Position numbers and translations under genes: made by a program
The notes under the pieces: model-generated
The model's input: the letters and a program-made list of their open reading frames with translations, nothing else
The model's database searches: none
Told to the model about the DNA's origin: nothing
Shown: one piece after another, positions 1 to 6,642 of the stretch
How the letters are laid out: each line of letters begins with the position of its first letter
How positions within the stretch are numbered: position 1 is the stretch's first letter
From: Synergistaceae bacterium
Lineage (GTDB): Bacteria; Synergistota; Synergistia; Synergistales; Aminobacteriaceae
Assembly (NCBI GenBank): GCA_017475805.1
Contig: JAFVEW010000209.1
Span: 1 to 9,997, forward strand
Length of the DNA: 9,997 nt
Direction: 5' to 3'

Positions 1-24
1 CCCATGTGGAAGTAAGAAAAAACA

Positions 25-74
25 GTTAGGAGTGAGGAGTTAGGAATTAGGAATGAAAAATTTTAATTCCTGAC
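25..74. repeat. Heptad-repeat array folding into a hairpin, copy 1
   Basis: Four consecutive 7-bp units are seen at 25-52: GTTAGGA, GTGAGGA, GTTAGGA, ATTAGGA. A decayed fifth unit follows. The last units (39-50) pair with 63-74 in a 12-bp stem with two G-T wobbles. The stem can extend by three A-T pairs (52-54 with 60-62) around a GAAAA loop. No T-run follows directly, so it is not a classical terminator. An element with the same layout lies at 7669-7726, which suggests a repeated intergenic element of this genome. Function is unknown. Confidence 0.7.
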
Positions 75-113
75 TTTATCACTTAATTTTTTAACGAAGG
101 GAATTTTTTTAAT

Positions 114-506
114 ATGGCTGAAGCAACAACTACAGCAGTATCGCCGTGCGGTGGTGCAGCTCCTTCAGGTTCAGGCGGAGCAGCCGGGACAGGAGCAGAA
201 GGCGCAGCGCAGGGCGGACTTATGGGAATGTTTTTCCCGTTAATAATATTCGTTCTGATTTTCTATTTCTTCATTATCAGACCTCAAAGAAAACGCGATA
301 AACAACATAATAATATGATTGCGGGCATAACTCGCGGCGATCAAATCGTAACGATCGGCGGCTTCTTAGGAACAGTCCGTGAAGTTCGCGATGATACTTT
401 CCAAATTGAAATTGCCGAAGGAGTCCGCGTAAGAATTTTGAAATCAGCTGTCCAAACTAAACGCGCAGCAGCTTCAAATGAAAATAATCAGGGGGCAGCA
501 TCTTAA
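114..506 (+). CDS. yajC: Preprotein translocase subunit YajC
   Basis: A 130-residue single-pass inner-membrane protein that associates with SecD and SecF, the accessory part of the SecYEG export machinery. Residues 1-36 are a low-complexity Ala/Gly/Ser/Thr stretch with one Cys (C12). One hydrophobic helix follows at about 38-55, then the hallmark basic RPQRKR (56-61). The conserved cytoplasmic part is at 74-89, with GDQIVTIGGFLGTV matching the family pattern GDxVVTxGGxxGxV. The length is normal for the family, with a slightly longer N-terminal extension than E. coli YajC. The start is supported by GAAGGGA at 96-102, 11 nt upstream. secD begins 1 nt after the stop, so the two are co-transcribed. 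Family assignment is very secure. Confidence 0.95.
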   Translation: MAEATTTAVSPCGGAAPSGSGGAAGTGAEGAAQGGLMGMFFPLIIFVLIFYFFIIRPQRKRDKQHNNMIAGITRGDQIVTIGGFLGTVREVRDDTFQIEIAEGVRVRILKSAVQTKRAAASNENNQGAAS

Positions 507-507
507 T

Positions 508-1899
508 ATGAATCGTAATGACAAATTACGCCTCTTAATAGTCTTTGTCGTAGTTGTAGGGGCGTTAGTTTTTGCGTGGCTCGAAAAGGACGGACTTAAT
601 TTAGGTCTTGACCTTAAAGGCGGCGCACATATAGTTTTGCAGGCAAAGGACACTCCCGAAAATCCTTTGCGTGAAGATAGTATCGACAGATTATTGGCAG
701 TTTTGCGAAATCGTATTGACCAGTACGGAGTCGCCGAGCCTATCATTCAAAAAAGCGGCACAGATAGAATTATCGTTGACCTTCCGGGCATTCAAGACCC
801 TGCAGCGGCTCTTGAGTTAATCGGGCGTACTGCTCAAATGGATTTCCGCGAAGTCATTGACTCAACGGGAAGGAATCTTCCGCTTGAACCTCAGCGAAGA
901 AATTATGACAGCGATATTCAATTTGTAGAAGCTCAGGAACGTTGGAAAAATGAAGTCGCAAGACTCAGCAACGCAAGCGCGGATTTAGTAGCTCGTTCAG
1001 CTTCAAATCCTGGCTCAATCGTTGTTCCAGGCGAAGAAGCAGGAACTTTCTATTTATTAGGGCCTGTAGTTCTTTCCGGAAAAGATTTAATCAACGCTGA
1101 AATGAATCCCGACAGCTTAGGACGCATGGGAGTTTCTCTCGAATTTAATTCCGAAGGTTCAAGATTATTTGAAGAAGCTACAGCGCGAATGATCGGCAAG
1201 CAATTAGCTATCGTTCTTGATAACGTTGTAATTTCTGCTCCTGTTGTTCAGGATAGGATCGCCGGAGGACGCGCTCAAATTACAGGACGTTTCACTAATG
1301 ACGAAGCAAGCCGCCTCGCTATTATGCTTAAGGCCGGAGCTTTGCCTGTCGCTGTAGAAATCGCTGAAAATAGATCCGTCGGTCCGAGCTTAGGAGCTGA
1401 CTCAATCCGTCAGGGACTTCAAGCAGGTTTATTCGGTGCGGCTATGGTCTTAGTGTTTATGTTGCTTTTCTATCAGTTCAGAGGACTTGCGGCGGATTTA
1501 GCATTAGCCGTTACGATTTTGTTAATCTTTGCGGGCTTAATCGCCTTCAATGCGACATTGACTCTTCCCGGCATCGCTGGAATTATTTTAACTTTGGGAA
1601 TGGCCGTCGATGGAAACGTTTTAATCTATGAAAGAATCAGAGAAGAACGTAACACAGGCAAAACTCCTATGGCAGCACTTGACGCAGGATTTAGAAAAGC
1701 TCTCGTAACGATTTTAGACAGTAACATCACAACTTTAATCGCGGCGTTAGTTTTGTTCTATTTCGGCTCAGGTTCAGTTCGCGGCTTCGGCGTAACTCTT
1801 TCAGTTGGACTTGTCGCGAGCGTTTTCGCTAACGTTGTAGTAACACGCGCAATTTTGCAATTATTCGTCAAGCGCGGAAAGGAGATTGTAAAGAGATGA
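508..1899 (+). CDS. secD: Protein translocase subunit SecD
   Basis: A 463-residue RND-type membrane protein that, with SecF, uses the proton gradient to help pull exported proteins across the membrane. An N-terminal helix (about 8-24) is followed by the signature LGLDLKGG (32-39). A large periplasmic P1/head region runs to about 290 and includes a charged, probably helical stretch at 130-165. Five more helices occupy about 305-455. The TM4 motif GMAVDGNVLIYERIREE (364-380) keeps the key acidic residue, D368, with Gly-Asn where many homologues have Ala-Asn. It is shorter than E. coli SecD (615 aa), as is common outside proteobacteria. I chose ATG 508 over the in-frame ATG at 478. The 508 start has a G-rich SD (AGGGGG, 490-495) and begins the usual hydrophobic N-terminus; 478 lies inside yajC without an SD. 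Confidence 0.96.
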   Translation: MNRNDKLRLLIVFVVVVGALVFAWLEKDGLNLGLDLKGGAHIVLQAKDTPENPLREDSIDRLLAVLRNRIDQYGVAEPIIQKSGTDRIIVDLPGIQDPAAALELIGRTAQMDFREVIDSTGRNLPLEPQRRNYDSDIQFVEAQERWKNEVARLSNASADLVARSASNPGSIVVPGEEAGTFYLLGPVVLSGKDLINAEMNPDSLGRMGVSLEFNSEGSRLFEEATARMIGKQLAIVLDNVVISAPVVQDRIAGGRAQITGRFTNDEASRLAIMLKAGALPVAVEIAENRSVGPSLGADSIRQGLQAGLFGAAMVLVFMLLFYQFRGLAADLALAVTILLIFAGLIAFNATLTLPGIAGIILTLGMAVDGNVLIYERIREERNTGKTPMAALDAGFRKALVTILDSNITTLIAALVLFYFGSGSVRGFGVTLSVGLVASVFANVVVTRAILQLFVKRGKEIVKR

Positions 1900-2759
1900 G
1901 CATGTTGAACTTAAATTTTGATTTCATGAAAATTAGAAAACTCGCTCTTACTATCAGCCTTGTGCTTGTCATTACGAGCGTAGTTTTGTTATTAACTCGC
2001 GGCCTTAACTTAGGAATTGATTTCACGGGCGGTAATGTCATTCAGCTTGAATTTGAAAATCGTCCTGAAGTCGCCAACGTTCGTGAAGTAATTTCGAGTA
2101 TTGTCGCTAAAGGTGCAATGATTCAGAATTTCGGCGAGAAAGGAATTATTATCCGCACAAACGAAGACACTGAAGAAAGCCGTGAAGCTGTCGTTAAGGC
2201 TTTAACCGCTAAATATTCAGACGCAAAAGTAACAGGCTTTGAGAAAGTCGGACCTGTTGTCGGCGGTGAGTTAAGACGTCAAGCTATCATAGGCGTTACA
2301 ATTGCTTTAATTGCGATTTTGATTTACATCACGCTCAGATTCCAGTTTAGATTTGCTGTAGTAAGCGTAGTGCCGTTAGTTCATGACGTTTTAATCGCGC
2401 TTGGATTTTTCAGCATTACTCAAATGGAAATAAGCTCGTCATTCATTGCAGCAATTTTAACGATTGTCGGTTATTCGCTGAACAACACGATTATAATTTT
2501 AGACAGAGTTCGCGAAAATTGGGGCAGCCTTTCTAAAAAAGGCATCGTTAATCTCGTCAACGAATCTTTGAATCAGACTTTAGGCCGTACCATTAACACG
2601 ACTTTAACGACTTTGTTCCCTGTTCTTGCTCTTTGTGTATGGGGCGGACCTGTGCTTGCGGCGTTCAGCTATGCTATGTTAGTCGGCATCATCGCAGGAA
2701 CTTGGAGTTCAATGTTCGTAGCTACAGGATTGCTTTGCGAATGGCAAGGGAAAAAATAA
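1896..2759 (+). CDS. secF: Protein translocase subunit SecF
   Basis: A 287-residue partner of SecD with six predicted membrane segments. TM1 is at about 15-34, followed by the signature GLNLGIDFTGG (36-46). A small periplasmic domain reaches about 125, where EKVGPVVGGELRRQA (116-130) leads into TM2. LVHDV is at 161-165, the TM4 motif VGYSLNNTIIILDRVREN at 191-208, and GRTINTTLTTL at 230-240. The TM4 motif normally reads YSxND; here the Asp is Asn (N197), while R231 of the next motif is retained. The start ATG overlaps the secD stop (ATGA), with GGAG at 1881-1884, 11 nt upstream, so translation is probably coupled. A terminator follows at 2807. Identity is very secure; the effect of N197 is unknown. 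Confidence 0.96.
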   Translation: MSMLNLNFDFMKIRKLALTISLVLVITSVVLLLTRGLNLGIDFTGGNVIQLEFENRPEVANVREVISSIVAKGAMIQNFGEKGIIIRTNEDTEESREAVVKALTAKYSDAKVTGFEKVGPVVGGELRRQAIIGVTIALIAILIYITLRFQFRFAVVSVVPLVHDVLIALGFFSITQMEISSSFIAAILTIVGYSLNNTIIILDRVRENWGSLSKKGIVNLVNESLNQTLGRTINTTLTTLFPVLALCVWGGPVLAAFSYAMLVGIIAGTWSSMFVATGLLCEWQGKK

Positions 2760-2806
2760 TTAGAAACAAAAAACTCACTAACTTCTAAAATTCTAAAAAA
2801 TTTAAT

Positions 2807-2848
2807 AAGCCGGGAGTAAAAATAAAAATGCTCTCGGTTTTGTTTTAT
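2807..2848 (+). terminator. Rho-independent terminator of the yajC-secD-secF operon
   Basis: CCGGGAG (2810-2816) pairs with CTCTCGG (2831-2837), with one G-T wobble. Three weaker pairs extend the base of the stem (2807-2809 with 2838-2840). The loop is 14 nt and A-rich. A T-rich tail, TTTTGTTTTATTT, follows the stem at 2838-2850. It lies about 50 nt after the secF stop, as expected for the operon's end. Confidence 0.85.
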
Positions 2849-2877
2849 TTATAAATAATTATTTTTTATGGCATAAT
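2848..2877 (+). promoter_or_regulatory. Probable sigma-70 promoter with extended -10, upstream of ddl
   Basis: A -10 hexamer CATAAT (2872-2877, 5 of 6 consensus) is preceded by TGG, which gives the extended -10 TGN motif at 2869-2871. A weak -35, TTTATA (2848-2853), lies 18 bp upstream. The site sits right after the secF terminator and about 49 nt before the ddl start, leaving a leader of roughly 40 nt. It is the only good promoter candidate I see between secF and the end of uxuB. The evidence is sequence pattern only, and AT-rich DNA gives chance matches. Confidence 0.5.
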
Positions 2878-2925
2878 ATAAAAAATTCCAGTTTTATTTT
2901 TTTAGAGAGGGATTCTTACATCAAA

Positions 2926-3852
2926 ATGTTCACAGGGAAAAAAATTGCAGTTCTTTGCGGAGGAGACGGCCGAGAACGCGAAGTTTCATTGAGAAGCGGC
3001 GCGGCTGTTGCTGATGCTTTGAACGAAGCAGGCTTTAATGCCTCTATGATAGATTTGAAATCGATGAATGAAATCGATGAAGTTAAAGATTTTGAAGGAG
3101 TCTTCATTGCCATGCACGGCGATTGGGGCGAAGGCGGAGTCCTGCAAGCAAAGCTCGAAGCTATGAAAATTCCTTTCACCGGTTCAGGCTCAAAGGCAAG
3201 TGCGCTCGCTATGGACAAAATAAAAGCCTGCGAACTTTTCAAAAATAACGGTATAAAAATTCCTGACGGCCTCGTATGGTCAAATTTGGAAAAAAATCCT
3301 GAAGAAATAATTTCAAAATTAGGCCGCGAAATTGTCGTGAAGCCAAGCGCAGGCGGTAGCACCGTAGGAATTACTATATTGAAAGACGCAACGAAAGAAA
3401 ATTTAATCGAAGCCGTTAAAAATGCTCAAGAAAGTTACGAAGGCGAAGTCTTAATTGAAAAATATATTGGAGGCCGCGAAATCACTGCAGCAGTTTGGGA
3501 GCGCAACGGGAAAATTGAAGCCTTGCCGTTAATTGAGATAGTTCCGCATCAAGGTTTTTATGACTACAAAAATAAATATACTAAAGGCGCAACAGAATAT
3601 ATCGTTCCTGCAAAGATAGATGAAAAAAACGCGAAAATAATTTCAGATATGGCCGTCAAAGCTCATGAAGTCTTAGGGTGTTCGGGATATAGCCGCGCAG
3701 ATTTTAGACTTTCAAAAGACGGTGCTTATATTTTAGAAGTCAACACAGCTCCGGGAATGACAGCGACAAGTCTTGTGCCAAAGGCAGCCGCTGCGGTCGG
3801 TGTTTCAATGCCCGAGTTCGTGAAGATTATTTTACAAATGGCAAAATTTTAA
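2926..3852 (+). CDS. ddl: D-alanine--D-alanine ligase
   Basis: A 308-residue ATP-grasp enzyme that joins two D-alanines using ATP, for the peptidoglycan precursor stem. The N-terminal domain carries CGGDGREREVSLRSG (11-25) and HGDWGEGG (64-71). The ATP-grasp core has DK (97-98), VVKPSAGGSTVGI (137-149) and FYDYKNKY (211-218). The C-terminal metal and substrate site is RADFRL (257-262) plus LEVNTAPGMTATSLVP (270-285), giving R257, D259, E271 and N273. Length is typical of DdlB. The Tyr-rich FYDYKNKY loop fits D-Ala rather than D-lactate specificity. The start gives the usual KKIAVLxGG N-terminus, but the nearest SD (GAGAGGG, 2905-2911) is 14 nt away, which is long and may mean modest translation. 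It stands apart from other cell-wall genes and is followed after 23 nt by uxuA. Confidence 0.95.
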   Translation: MFTGKKIAVLCGGDGREREVSLRSGAAVADALNEAGFNASMIDLKSMNEIDEVKDFEGVFIAMHGDWGEGGVLQAKLEAMKIPFTGSGSKASALAMDKIKACELFKNNGIKIPDGLVWSNLEKNPEEIISKLGREIVVKPSAGGSTVGITILKDATKENLIEAVKNAQESYEGEVLIEKYIGGREITAAVWERNGKIEALPLIEIVPHQGFYDYKNKYTKGATEYIVPAKIDEKNAKIISDMAVKAHEVLGCSGYSRADFRLSKDGAYILEVNTAPGMTATSLVPKAAAAVGVSMPEFVKIILQMAKF

Positions 3853-3875
3853 TTTTTTAAGGAGGAGTTTTCGCA

Positions 3876-4967
3876 ATGAAAATGACATTTCGCTGGTACG
3901 GAAGCAAAGCCGACCCAATCCCTTTGAAGTATGTTAAGCAAATTCCCGGCATGACCGGCTTAATGGGACTGCTTGATAAAGCCGCCGGAGTCGTTTGGGA
4001 AGAAGACGAGATTAAAGCACTCGTTGATGAAGTCCACGCAGAGGGTCTCGAGCTTGAAGTTATCGAGAGCGTCAACGTTCATGAAGACATCAAAATGGGC
4101 TTGCCTTCACGCGACGAATACATCGAAAATTATATTAAATGTATTCGCAACTTGGCAAAATACGGAGTCAAAGTCATCATCTATAACTTCATGCCCGTTT
4201 TCGACTGGCTCAGAACAGACTTAGCCCGCGTAATTCCTGAAGACGGCTCGAACAGTCTTTATTTTGACGAAAAAGATTTAGGCGCTATGGGTCCTCTCGA
4301 AATCGTCAAAAAGACAGCAGAAGAATCTCACGGCTTCACTCTTCCCGGCTGGGAACCTGAAAGACTCGCTTTGCTTGAAAAAACTTTGAAGCAGTACGAA
4401 GGAATAACACCCGACATCTTACGCAAAAATTATAAATATTTCCTTGATGCCGTTATTCCTGTCTGTGAAGAAGTCGGCGTTAGAATGGCCTGCCACCCTG
4501 ATGACCCTGCTTGGCCGATTTTCGGACTTCCGAGAATTGCTCACAGTCAAGACGACTACGACAAAATTATTAAACTTCATGACTCTCCGGCCAATACCGT
4601 ATGCCTTTGCACAGGTTCATTCGGCTCAAATCCTGATAACGATGTTCCCGCCGTTATCCGTCATTTCGGCAGCATGAACAGAATCGGAGCAATGCACGTC
4701 CGTAACGTTAAATTTTTAGGCCATCATCATTTCAGAGAAGCCGCGCACTTGTCATCAACGGGCGATTTAGATATGTACGCGATCATGAAGGCAATTTATG
4801 ACACATGCCCGGATACTTACGTAAGGCCGGATCATGGCCGCATGATTTGGGAAGAAGCCGACGGAAAAAGAGACGCTCGTCCCGGTTACGGACTTTATGA
4901 CAGAGCTTTAGGCGCGGCTTATATCAACGGCCTTTGGGAAGCAATCGAAAAAGGAGAAAAGAAATAA
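3876..4967 (+). CDS. uxuA: Mannonate dehydratase UxuA
   Basis: A 363-residue TIM-barrel, Mn/Fe-dependent cytoplasmic enzyme that dehydrates D-mannonate to 2-keto-3-deoxy-D-gluconate in the hexuronate pathway (EC 4.2.1.8). Family motifs are clear: FRWYG at the N-terminus (5-9), [18 protein letters not shown] (204-221), CTGSFG (245-250), HVRNVK (274-279), RPDHGRMIW (317-325) and [15 protein letters not shown] (335-349). By comparison with known UxuA structures the likely metal ligands are H207, C245, H274 and D319, all present. Length is close to other UxuA proteins of the ~360-residue type. A strong SD, GGAGGAG (3861-3867), lies 8 nt before ATG. No terminator or clear promoter fits in the 23-nt gap after ddl. 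Its stop overlaps the uxuB start by 1 nt (TAATG), so the pair is coupled. Confidence 0.96.
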   Translation: MKMTFRWYGSKADPIPLKYVKQIPGMTGLMGLLDKAAGVVWEEDEIKALVDEVHAEGLELEVIESVNVHEDIKMGLPSRDEYIENYIKCIRNLAKYGVKVIIYNFMPVFDWLRTDLARVIPEDGSNSLYFDEKDLGAMGPLEIVKKTAEESHGFTLPGWEPERLALLEKTLKQYEGITPDILRKNYKYFLDAVIPVCEEVGVRMACHPDDPAWPIFGLPRIAHSQDDYDKIIKLHDSPANTVCLCTGSFGSNPDNDVPAVIRHFGSMNRIGAMHVRNVKFLGHHHFREAAHLSSTGDLDMYAIMKAIYDTCPDTYVRPDHGRMIWEEADGKRDARPGYGLYDRALGAAYINGLWEAIEKGEKK

Positions 4968-6574
4968 TGAAGTTAAGTTTCAACGGTATTCAAGATAAAA
5001 ATTCATGGGAGAAAATCGGCGTAGCTCTCCCTAAATACGACTGGAAAAAAATGTGCGCTGCCACTGAAAGCAAGCCTATTTGGATTCACTTTGGCGCAGG
5101 AAATATTTTCAGAGGTTTTATCGCTGGCCTTCAGAATAAATTGCTCAATGAAAATCTTGCTGACAGAGGCATTATCGCAGCTGAAACTTTCGACTATGAA
5201 ATCATCGATAAAATTTACGAGCCTCACGACAGTATGACTTTAATGGTCAGCTTAAAGCCCGACGGAACGACTGATAAAGAAGTTATCGCGTCAATCGCTA
5301 AAGGCATCAAAGCCAATAGTAGCAGCGAAAAAGACTGGGCAGAGCTTAAAAAAATTTTCGTTAATCCTTCGCTTCAAATGGTCAGCTACACAATCACTGA
5401 AAAAGGTTATGCCTTGCGCGACATGAAAGGCGAATTAATGCCCGTAGTCGTTGAAGATTTTAAGAACGGTCCTGACGCCCCTAAGCACGCTATGAGTATT
5501 ACTGCGGCTTTGTTATTAGAAAGATTCAGAGCCGACGCTACACCGATTGCTGTCGTTAGCATGGATAACTGCAGCCACAACGGCGAAAAATTACGCGCAA
5601 GTATCCTCGAAGTTGCAAAAGAATGGGAGAAAAATTCTTTTGTTGATAAAGAGTTTATCGCTTGGCTTTCTGATGAGACTCAAGTCAGCTTCCCGTGGTC
5701 AATGATTGATAAAATCACTCCGCGCCCTGCTGACTCGGTTAAGGACGAATTAATTTCTCTCGGCGTTGAAGAAATGGAACCCGTAATTACCTCAAGACAT
5801 ACTTACATAGCTCCGTTTGTCAATGCTGAAGTTCCGCAGTATTTAGTCATTGAAGACAGATTCCCGAACGGAAGACCAGCTCTCGAAAAAGCCGGAGTCT
5901 ATATGACCGACCGCGACACAGTTAATAAAACCGAGCGAATGAAAGTTACAACTTGCCTTAACCCGTTACACACAGGTCTTGCTGTCTTCGGCTGTATGCT
6001 TGGCTATCAGAAAATCGCAGACGAAATGAAAGACTCTGATTTAGTATCTCTCGTCAAAAAAATCGGCTATGTTGAAGGCTTACCCGTCGTTACGAATCCG
6101 GGAATTTTAGACCCGAAGGCTTTTATTGATGAAGTTATCGAGCAGAGGCTTCCGAATCCTTTCATGCCTGACACTCCGCAAAGAATCGCAACTGACACGA
6201 GCCAAAAAATTCCTGTACGCTTCGGCGAAACTCTCAAGAGTTATAAGGCCGATCCGAAACTTGACGCTAAGTCATTAAAAGCTATCCCGCTTGCTTTGGC
6301 TGCGTGGCTTAGATATTTGCTTGCTCTCGATGACAACGGCAAAGCTATTGAAGTCAGCACTGACCCTATGCTTGAGCAACTTCAGGGCGCGTTAAAATCC
6401 GTAAAATTCGGACAGCCCGACACAGCAGACGGAGTCTTAAAGCCGATTTTAAGCAACGCTAATATTTTTGGTGTTGACCTTTACGAAATCGGGCTCGCCG
6501 CGAAAGTCGAAGAAATTTTCAAGTTCATGCTCACGGCTGGAAATGTCAGAGCGGCTTTGAAAAAATATATGTAA
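4967..6574 (+). CDS. uxuB: Fructuronate reductase (D-mannonate oxidoreductase) UxuB, long-chain mannitol dehydrogenase family
   Basis: A 535-residue NAD(H)-dependent enzyme, likely interconverting D-fructuronate and D-mannonate, the substrate of the adjacent UxuA. An N-terminal Rossmann region carries HFGAGNIFRGF (41-51). MDNCSHNGEKL (199-209) and FPWSMIDKITPRP (242-254) are typical of the family. The C-terminal catalytic domain has KVTTCLNPLHTGLA (326-339), followed by QRIATDTSQKIPVRFG (405-420). The catalytic Lys/Asn/His appear as K326, N332 and H335, with five residues between Lys and Asn instead of the four usual in mannitol and E. coli-type enzymes. It is about 50 residues longer than E. 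coli UxuB. ATG 4967 follows AAGGAG (4951-4956) by 10 nt; an in-frame TTG at 4934 inside uxuA is less likely. Substrate is inferred from uxuA; tagaturonate or a related sugar acid is the alternative. Confidence 0.9.
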   Translation: MKLSFNGIQDKNSWEKIGVALPKYDWKKMCAATESKPIWIHFGAGNIFRGFIAGLQNKLLNENLADRGIIAAETFDYEIIDKIYEPHDSMTLMVSLKPDGTTDKEVIASIAKGIKANSSSEKDWAELKKIFVNPSLQMVSYTITEKGYALRDMKGELMPVVVEDFKNGPDAPKHAMSITAALLLERFRADATPIAVVSMDNCSHNGEKLRASILEVAKEWEKNSFVDKEFIAWLSDETQVSFPWSMIDKITPRPADSVKDELISLGVEEMEPVITSRHTYIAPFVNAEVPQYLVIEDRFPNGRPALEKAGVYMTDRDTVNKTERMKVTTCLNPLHTGLAVFGCMLGYQKIADEMKDSDLVSLVKKIGYVEGLPVVTNPGILDPKAFIDEVIEQRLPNPFMPDTPQRIATDTSQKIPVRFGETLKSYKADPKLDAKSLKAIPLALAAWLRYLLALDDNGKAIEVSTDPMLEQLQGALKSVKFGQPDTADGVLKPILSNANIFGVDLYEIGLAAKVEEIFKFMLTAGNVRAALKKYM

Positions 6575-6585
6575 AAATTTTTAAC
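6557..6585 (+). promoter_or_regulatory. Weak promoter candidate for glpX overlapping the end of uxuB
   Basis: A -35-like TTGAAA (6557-6562, 5 of 6) and a -10-like TTTAAC (6580-6585, 4 of 6) are separated by 17 bp. Transcription from it would start near 6592, inside the loop of the following hairpin, so the glpX message would not contain the full terminator stem. This would solve the lack of promoter space between hairpin and glpX. The -10 match is poor. Confidence 0.25.
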
Positions 6586-6617
6586 CGTCGTTTATTAATT
6601 TAAGCGGCGGTTTTTTT
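6583..6617 (+). terminator. Rho-independent terminator after uxuB
   Basis: AACCGTCG (6583-6590) pairs with CGGCGGTT (6605-6612). The stem continues inward through TTTA (6591-6594) with TAAG (6601-6604), with two wobble pairs in total. The loop is 6 nt. A run of seven T residues follows at 6611-6617. It ends uxuB transcription 9 nt after the stop, yet stands only 7 nt before the glpX SD, so it could also act as a leader hairpin for read-through transcripts. Confidence 0.85.
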
Positions 6618-6642
6618 ATTTTTGAGGGAGGATTTTATAGAA

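Noticed and set aside
1..15. Possible last codons of an upstream gene (CCC ATG TGG AAG TAA)
   Set aside because: Only four codons are visible and other frames also reach stops soon. An upstream gene ending here is plausible (tgt often precedes yajC), but nothing in the sequence identifies it.
474..746. Minus-strand open frame of 90 codons over the yajC-secD junction
   Set aside because: It lies antisense to two secure genes, has no SD or family resemblance, and is a shadow of secD codon structure.
2879..2925. Riboswitch or attenuator in the ddl leader
   Set aside because: The leader is short, AT-rich and shows no stable alternative stems or known aptamer motifs.
2916..3362. Minus-strand open frame of 148 codons antisense to ddl
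   Set aside because: Its composition (Ser/Pro/Phe-rich) mirrors the reverse of a conserved ATP-grasp gene; every ddl motif is intact on the + strand.
3831..3860. Possible uxuA promoter with -35-like TTTACA at the end of ddl
   Set aside because: At normal spacing the -10 would be TTTTTA or TTTTAA, a poor match. The better TTTAAT is only 11 bp away, too close.
3973..4677. Two + strand open frames (83 and 77 codons) inside uxuA in another frame
   Set aside because: Alternate-frame shadows; the uxuA frame carries all family motifs over the same stretch.
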